A DNA stretch of 10,411 bases from Desulfobacterales bacterium (GTDB lineage: Bacteria > Desulfobacterota > Desulfobacteria > Desulfobacterales > Desulfobacteraceae). Location of the stretch: contig JAKSBB010000218.1 in the NCBI GenBank assembly GCA_022361315.1, positions 1 to 10,411 on the forward strand, given 5' to 3'. Made by a program: the position numbers and the translations under genes. The notes beneath the pieces are model-generated. The model saw nothing but the letters and a program-made list of their open reading frames with translations, searched no databases and was not told where the DNA came from. Shown piece after piece: positions 6,689 through 10,411 of this stretch. Each line of letters begins with the position of its first letter. Within the stretch, counting starts at the first letter, position 1.

Positions 6689-6865
6689 GGGAGCTGTTCG
6701 ATAGAATTTGTTCATACTTCGAAACGCTAATTTTGGGACTCAAATTGTGGAAATGGATTCGACAACGGCTGACACGGCTATTCACCGAAATCCATCTTCC
6801 AAATAATTCGGAAGTTACCGGAAATATTTGCGTTTATTTTTAATACTTTTTCCCGGAGGTGGCAT
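6689..6865 (+). other. long 5' leader of the WS/DGAT gene with alternative stems
   Basis: No gene is seen here. GGAA-ATGGATT (6749-6759) can pair with AATCCAT-C-TTCC (6789-6800, one bulged C). The same CTTCC (6796-6800) can instead pair with GGAAG (6810-6814), so the two stems exclude each other. The GGAGGT ribosome site at 6855-6860 lies 5 bases before the ATG and is not itself in either stem. No known riboswitch class is recognised. Confidence 0.3.
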
Positions 6866-8590
6866 ATGTCAGAGACGATGACACAGGCGGATAATTTCTG
6901 GTTGTCAATGGATACCCCGGTAAATCTGATGGTGATTACCGGATTTTGGGAGTTTAAGGAGCCGCTGGATTACAATCGTCTGTATGCGACAGTGGAGGCC
7001 AGGCTTGCCAGCTTTCCCAGGTTTCGGCAGAAGGTGGTCCGTCCTCTGACGGGGCTGGGGTTACCCAAGTGGGTGGACGACAAGCATTATGACCTGGCAT
7101 CACATCTTCACCGGGTGGCCCTGCCGGCACCGGGGGATAAAAATGCACTTTCCGCCCTGGTCTCCGACCTGATGACCACGGCGCTGGACCGGAACAAACC
7201 CCTGTGGGATATCCATCTGATTGAAAATTACGGAGAGGGATGCGCCCTATTTTTCCGTCTCCACCACTGCATTGCAGACGGCATTGCGCTGATGCATGTA
7301 CTGCATTCCACAGCAGATATGGAAGCGGATGCCCCCTGGCCCAAAGCGGTTGAGCCCGGCGTCCGGCAACGCAGAAGACTTCCGGAGATATCATTCAATT
7401 CAATGATCTCCACGACGCGAAAACAGGTGCAGAAGGGCCAGGAGATCAGCAAGAAAGTGATCCGGGAGATGGAAAAGGCGGCCCGGAATCCCAAATCGGT
7501 AAGCTGTATGCTGAAAACCATTGCCGGTATTCCGTCGGATATCGCCGGTGTGCTGTCTCGCCATACGGCCATGAGCACAGACCCGAACACTGCGTTTAAG
7601 GGGAAACTCAAGGTGGCCAAGCAGGTCACCTGGACCGATCCCATCCCCCTGGACAGGGTTAAAAAACTGGGAAAAGCCATCAGCTCAGCCACCCTGAACG
7701 ATGTACTTATTGCCACGGTGACCGGTTCCATGCGGCGGTATCTTAAAACAAAGAATACCCCCATCAATGAACTGGATCTGAAGGTGGCTGTGCCGGTGAA
7801 TATCAGAAAGCCCGGCACCGAATTTGAGCTGGGAAACAAGTTCTCCCTGGTCTTTTTAAAACTGCCGGTTTATCTGGAGGATCCCATACTGCGGCTCAAA
7901 GAGGTGCAGCGCCGGATGAACAAGCTGAAAACTTCAGCAGATCCCTGGGTAAACTTCGGGTTGCTCTCCGCCATCGGGGTATTTCCGTCGGCCGTGGCCA
8001 AACAGGCGGCCCAGTTTTTCGGCAACAAGGCGTCTGCCGTGATGACAAACGTCCCCGGCCCCAGAAAACCCCTGTATTTTGCCGGTAAGGAAATTTCAAA
8101 CATTATGTTCTGGGTGCCCAGATCCGGTGTCGTGGGGCTGGGCATCAGTATATTCAGCTATAATGACACCGTGACCATCGGTATTGCTTCGGACAAGGGA
8201 TTGATGCCGGACCCGGATACATTTCTGGAAGGGTTCGAGGATGAGTTCAACTATCTCATCGACATTGTTCAGTCCGGCAAAATAAACGAAGGGCCCCTGG
8301 TACTTCACGACGGATTTGAAGCAAAGAAAAAGGCAAGCTCTAAAGAGGACTCGGAAAAATCGGCCTCAGGTAAGGGGGCAGGGGAAAAAACAAAACTGGA
8401 AAAAGGTAATGGCAAGGGGGCTGCCGAGTCATCCAAATCTTATAAGTGCGAGGCCTATACCAAAGCGGGTAAACCCTGTCGGAACAATGCCGTTGACGGC
8501 ACGCCATACTGTAGGGCTCATATGCATTATCAGGAAGAAGACAGTCTGCTTCGGGATGTCCGGCAGATCATGCGGGACCTGTCGGACTAG
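6866..8590 (+). CDS. wax ester synthase/diacylglycerol acyltransferase with Cys-rich C-terminal tail
   Basis: This is a WS/DGAT-family bifunctional acyltransferase, which esterifies fatty alcohols or diacylglycerol with acyl-CoA to make wax esters or triacylglycerol at the inner membrane and storage bodies. HHCIADG (133-139) is the catalytic HHxxxDG motif at its usual place. RNKPLWDIHLIE (109-120), the SATLNDVL stretch and TNVPGPRKPLYF are further family signatures, and the C-terminal domain (DUF1298) ends near residue 465. Family members usually have about 450-500 residues; this has 574. The extra part is a Lys/Ser/Gly/Glu-rich linker (about 485-524) and a small C-x9-C-x10-C-x2-H module (C528, C538, C549, H552), which resembles short zinc-binding CxA(x)T-type motifs such as DUF5763. 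The ATG has GGAGGT 5 bases upstream. The gene heads an operon with a ferredoxin (15-bp gap) and an AAR-like reductase. Whether wax esters or triacylglycerols are made cannot be read from the sequence. Confidence 0.92.
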   Translation: MSETMTQADNFWLSMDTPVNLMVITGFWEFKEPLDYNRLYATVEARLASFPRFRQKVVRPLTGLGLPKWVDDKHYDLASHLHRVALPAPGDKNALSALVSDLMTTALDRNKPLWDIHLIENYGEGCALFFRLHHCIADGIALMHVLHSTADMEADAPWPKAVEPGVRQRRRLPEISFNSMISTTRKQVQKGQEISKKVIREMEKAARNPKSVSCMLKTIAGIPSDIAGVLSRHTAMSTDPNTAFKGKLKVAKQVTWTDPIPLDRVKKLGKAISSATLNDVLIATVTGSMRRYLKTKNTPINELDLKVAVPVNIRKPGTEFELGNKFSLVFLKLPVYLEDPILRLKEVQRRMNKLKTSADPWVNFGLLSAIGVFPSAVAKQAAQFFGNKASAVMTNVPGPRKPLYFAGKEISNIMFWVPRSGVVGLGISIFSYNDTVTIGIASDKGLMPDPDTFLEGFEDEFNYLIDIVQSGKINEGPLVLHDGFEAKKKASSKEDSEKSASGKGAGEKTKLEKGNGKGAAESSKSYKCEAYTKAGKPCRNNAVDGTPYCRAHMHYQEEDSLLRDVRQIMRDLSD

Positions 8591-8605
8591 GCGGGCGGGG
8601 TAAAC

Positions 8606-8836
8606 ATGGCGAAACGGCTGCCGGATAATTGTGAAGGGCGATTCTATGTGGACGACAACTGCATCAATTGTTCTCTCTGTGCAGAGGTGGCCCCGGCCAT
8701 ATTCTCCACCAATCATGACGAAGGGTACGAATACGTGGCCAGGCAGCCGGAAAGTGACGGAGAACTAGAACTGGTGGCAGAAATGATAAACCTCTGCCCG
8801 GCCAGCGCTATTCAGGATATTGAACGGGCTGAATAG
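8606..8836 (+). CDS. small single-cluster [4Fe-4S] ferredoxin
   Basis: This 76-residue cytoplasmic electron carrier has C19-x2-C22-x2-C25 in NCINCSLCAEVAP and the fourth ligand C64 in NLCPASAI, the ligand set of one [4Fe-4S] cluster in ferredoxins of about 60-80 residues. An extra Cys at position 9 is not part of that set. The protein is acidic (EYVARQPESDGELELVAEM), as usual for ferredoxins. The start follows the acyltransferase stop by 15 bases with only a GGCGGGG-like ribosome site, so translational coupling is likely. Its place between an acyltransferase and a reductase suggests that it passes electrons to or from an enzyme of the same pathway, but cyanobacterial AAR uses NADPH, so the partner is uncertain. 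Confidence 0.93.
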   Translation: MAKRLPDNCEGRFYVDDNCINCSLCAEVAPAIFSTNHDEGYEYVARQPESDGELELVAEMINLCPASAIQDIERAE

Positions 8837-8880
8837 CAGGTGAACGGATAAAGGTACGGAAAGGGTAATCGGAGGAAAAC

Positions 8881-10411
8881 GTGAAACAGGTAATCAGTAT
8901 CAGTCTCGGGCCCAGTAAGTACGACTATGAATTTGAAACCGAATTCTTGGGCCAGCAGTTCATGGTCAAAAGAATCGGAACGGACGGCAGCCGTGACAAG
9001 GCTGCCCAGCTTCTGCTGGAAAGCGACACAAAGGCGGATGCCATCGGCGTCGGGCAGGTCAAGTTTCCACCCGCTATCTCATCCGGATATTTGACCCGGC
9101 GTCATGACGATAAAATCAAGCGGCTGGGACGGAAGGTCCAGACCCCCGTCACCACGGGTGCGGCCCTGAGGGATGTTGCTTATGAGTGGTCCCTGAGGTT
9201 TGTGGAGCATAAATTCAAGGATTATTTCAAAAATCAGAAGGTGCTGTTTCTCTCCGGACTTACAAATTATAAGATGGCAAAGGTGATGGCGGAGTATACG
9301 GATAATCTGACCTTTGCCGATCCCGTCATTGAAAACGATATCTCAAAGCTGGTGCATTCCCTGAAAGGATTTGAACGCTATGCCAAGGGCGCCCATGAGA
9401 TTTTAGACTGGCTGCCAAGCAAGCGCCTGACCTCCTCAGTGGTACCTCTGAAAAAATGGAACCAGTACATTCTCAAGAAGGCCATGCAGAAGGCCAATAT
9501 CATCGTGGTGCCCAATCAGGGGTTTTACCGTCTGCTCAGGGATACCTCCATTGAGGAACTCGGTGGCAAAATTATAATCTCGTCAACGGTGCATGACGAC
9601 CGGGTGGATTTTCTCAAGGCCCGCGGGGTGGATGTTATCATTGATACCACGCCGAAAATCCTCCAGCAGGTGGTCTCGCCCAACGTGATCGAAGCCCTGA
9701 TTCTGGCCGCTTTGGAGAAAAAATCCGACATGGTTCATCCCGACGACATCCTGGAGATCATCAGCATGCAGCGGATGGACCCCAGGATCGTTTATCCATC
9801 GGGAAAGGAAAAGCGTGTCCATCGGTTTGCCTTTGTGATCCATCCCCTGTCCAAGGAGTTTTTGAAGAAGGACAAAGCCGTGGATTTTGTGAGTGGTTTT
9901 GCACCACCGGTTTTCCTGGATGCGGTTGAAAAGGTAGTGGCCTATGCTCCGCCCTGGGTGTACTCAAAGGTCACCGGGGTCAAATCCCCTACAGGTGCGG
10001 AGGCGGAAGGGTGGCTGATTACGGTGGGCGGCACACCGAAACAGATGCTTTCTCACACCCCTGAATTTACCTATAAACGCCTTCTGCAGGCGGCGAGAAT
10101 GGCCAAGCGTATGGGCGCACAGATCATGGGGCTCGGGGCCTTCACCAAGGTGGTGGGGGATGCCGGGCTCACCGTGGCGAAAAAGGCGGATATTCCCATT
10201 ACCACCGGCAACTCTTACTCGGCTTCCGGAGCCCTTTGGGCGGCGGCGGATGCCGTGCGGCGCATGGGGCTGATAGAAATTGAAAGCGGGAAAAAGATCG
10301 CCGGCAAAACCATGGTATTGGGTGCGTCGGGTGCCATCGGCTCCGTCTGTTGCCGCCTGCTGGCCAAGGCCTTTGACGAGGTGATTCTCGCCGGCCGTAA
10401 TACGGCCAAAC
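8881..10411 (+). CDS. acyl-ACP/acyl-CoA reductase-like dehydrogenase with long N-terminal extension (cut by window edge)
   Basis: A GTG start 5 bases after GGAGG opens a frame that runs through 510 codons to the right edge without a stop. From about residue 313 (HRFAFVIHPLS) the sequence follows the order of cyanobacterial long-chain acyl-ACP reductase (AAR, COG5322-type): an EGWLITVGGTPKQML segment, GLGAFTK (417-423), TTGNSYSAS (441-449), then the nucleotide-binding loop GASGAIGS (481-488), like TTGNTHTA and GATGDIGSAV of Synechococcus AAR. AAR reduces fatty acyl thioesters to fatty aldehydes with NADPH; its acyl-accepting cysteine would lie downstream of the window. Residues 1-310 have no counterpart in AAR and I do not recognise them; they show alternating strand/helix character (for example GGKIIISSTVHDDRVDFL), which could be another alpha/beta fold. 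About 180 residues are probably missing, giving about 690 in total. Gene context with WS/DGAT supports aldehyde or alcohol supply for ester synthesis. A shikimate-dehydrogenase-like label is a possible automatic misannotation. Confidence 0.8.
   Translation, partial: MKQVISISLGPSKYDYEFETEFLGQQFMVKRIGTDGSRDKAAQLLLESDTKADAIGVGQVKFPPAISSGYLTRRHDDKIKRLGRKVQTPVTTGAALRDVAYEWSLRFVEHKFKDYFKNQKVLFLSGLTNYKMAKVMAEYTDNLTFADPVIENDISKLVHSLKGFERYAKGAHEILDWLPSKRLTSSVVPLKKWNQYILKKAMQKANIIVVPNQGFYRLLRDTSIEELGGKIIISSTVHDDRVDFLKARGVDVIIDTTPKILQQVVSPNVIEALILAALEKKSDMVHPDDILEIISMQRMDPRIVYPSGKEKRVHRFAFVIHPLSKEFLKKDKAVDFVSGFAPPVFLDAVEKVVAYAPPWVYSKVTGVKSPTGAEAEGWLITVGGTPKQMLSHTPEFTYKRLLQAARMAKRMGAQIMGLGAFTKVVGDAGLTVAKKADIPITTGNSYSASGALWAAADAVRRMGLIEIESGKKIAGKTMVLGASGAIGSVCCRLLAKAFDEVILAGRNTAK

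Noticed and set aside
7228..7839. 203-codon minus-strand open frame
   Set aside because: Lies inside the WS/DGAT gene and carries no recognisable motif.
8316..8603. 95-codon plus-strand frame overlapping the 3' end of the WS/DGAT gene
   Set aside because: It is an out-of-frame reading of the Lys-rich linker and Cys tail; the in-frame cysteine module explains the sequence better, so I do not call a frameshift or overlapping gene.
1..10411. CRISPR array, tRNA, rRNA, insertion sequence or PHA synthase
   Set aside because: I saw no regularly spaced repeats, cloverleaf, transposase motif, terminal inverted repeats of an IS, or a PhaC lipase-box region on either strand.

Overview
The window looks like part of a bacterial chromosome from an anaerobic, lipid- or polyester-storing deltaproteobacterium, most likely Desulfobacterales-like. 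That placement is an inference from the gene mix: PhaR-N/phasin fusions, a WS/DGAT acyltransferase, a long acyl-CoA hydrolase/transferase, and a cyanobacterial-AAR-like reductase next to a small ferredoxin. No rRNA or other marker gene confirms it.

Layout. Positions 1-300 hold at best one doubtful short ORF and a very strong, probably bidirectional terminator. From 309 to 6432 five genes lie on the minus strand. In transcription order (right to left) they are a phasin-like coiled-coil protein (5872-6432), a small PhaR-N/phasin hybrid with a lysine/alanine/proline tail (5343-5828), a larger PhaR-N/phasin fusion (4560-5189), an iron-type alcohol dehydrogenase fused to an SCP2 lipid-binding domain (2634-4475), and a 731-residue acetyl-CoA hydrolase/CoA-transferase family protein (309-2504). 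Positions 6433-6865 form an AT-rich divergent control region. It carries a good sigma70-type promoter for the phasin side, overlapped by a 10-bp-arm inverted repeat that looks like an operator, and a weaker promoter for the other side. From 6866 to the right edge three plus-strand genes form a tight operon: a wax ester synthase/diacylglycerol acyltransferase with an extra cysteine-rich tail, a single-cluster ferredoxin, and a long reductase cut by the window edge. The C-terminal half of that reductase resembles the cyanobacterial acyl-ACP reductase (AAR, COG5322-type).

How they may work together (inference). The locus reads as a storage-granule island. An AAR-like enzyme could reduce activated fatty acids to aldehydes, an alcohol dehydrogenase with a lipid-binding domain could interconvert aldehyde and alcohol, and the WS/DGAT could esterify alcohol or diacylglycerol with acyl-CoA. 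The CoA-transferase/hydrolase would adjust acyl-CoA pools, and phasins with PhaR-type DNA-binding domains would coat granules and sense them. No PHA synthase is visible, so the granule core could be polyester, wax ester or triacylglycerol. The least expected parts are the WS/DGAT with a putative zinc-binding tail, the Fe-ADH-SCP2 fusion, and the roughly 310-residue unassigned domain in front of the AAR-like domain.
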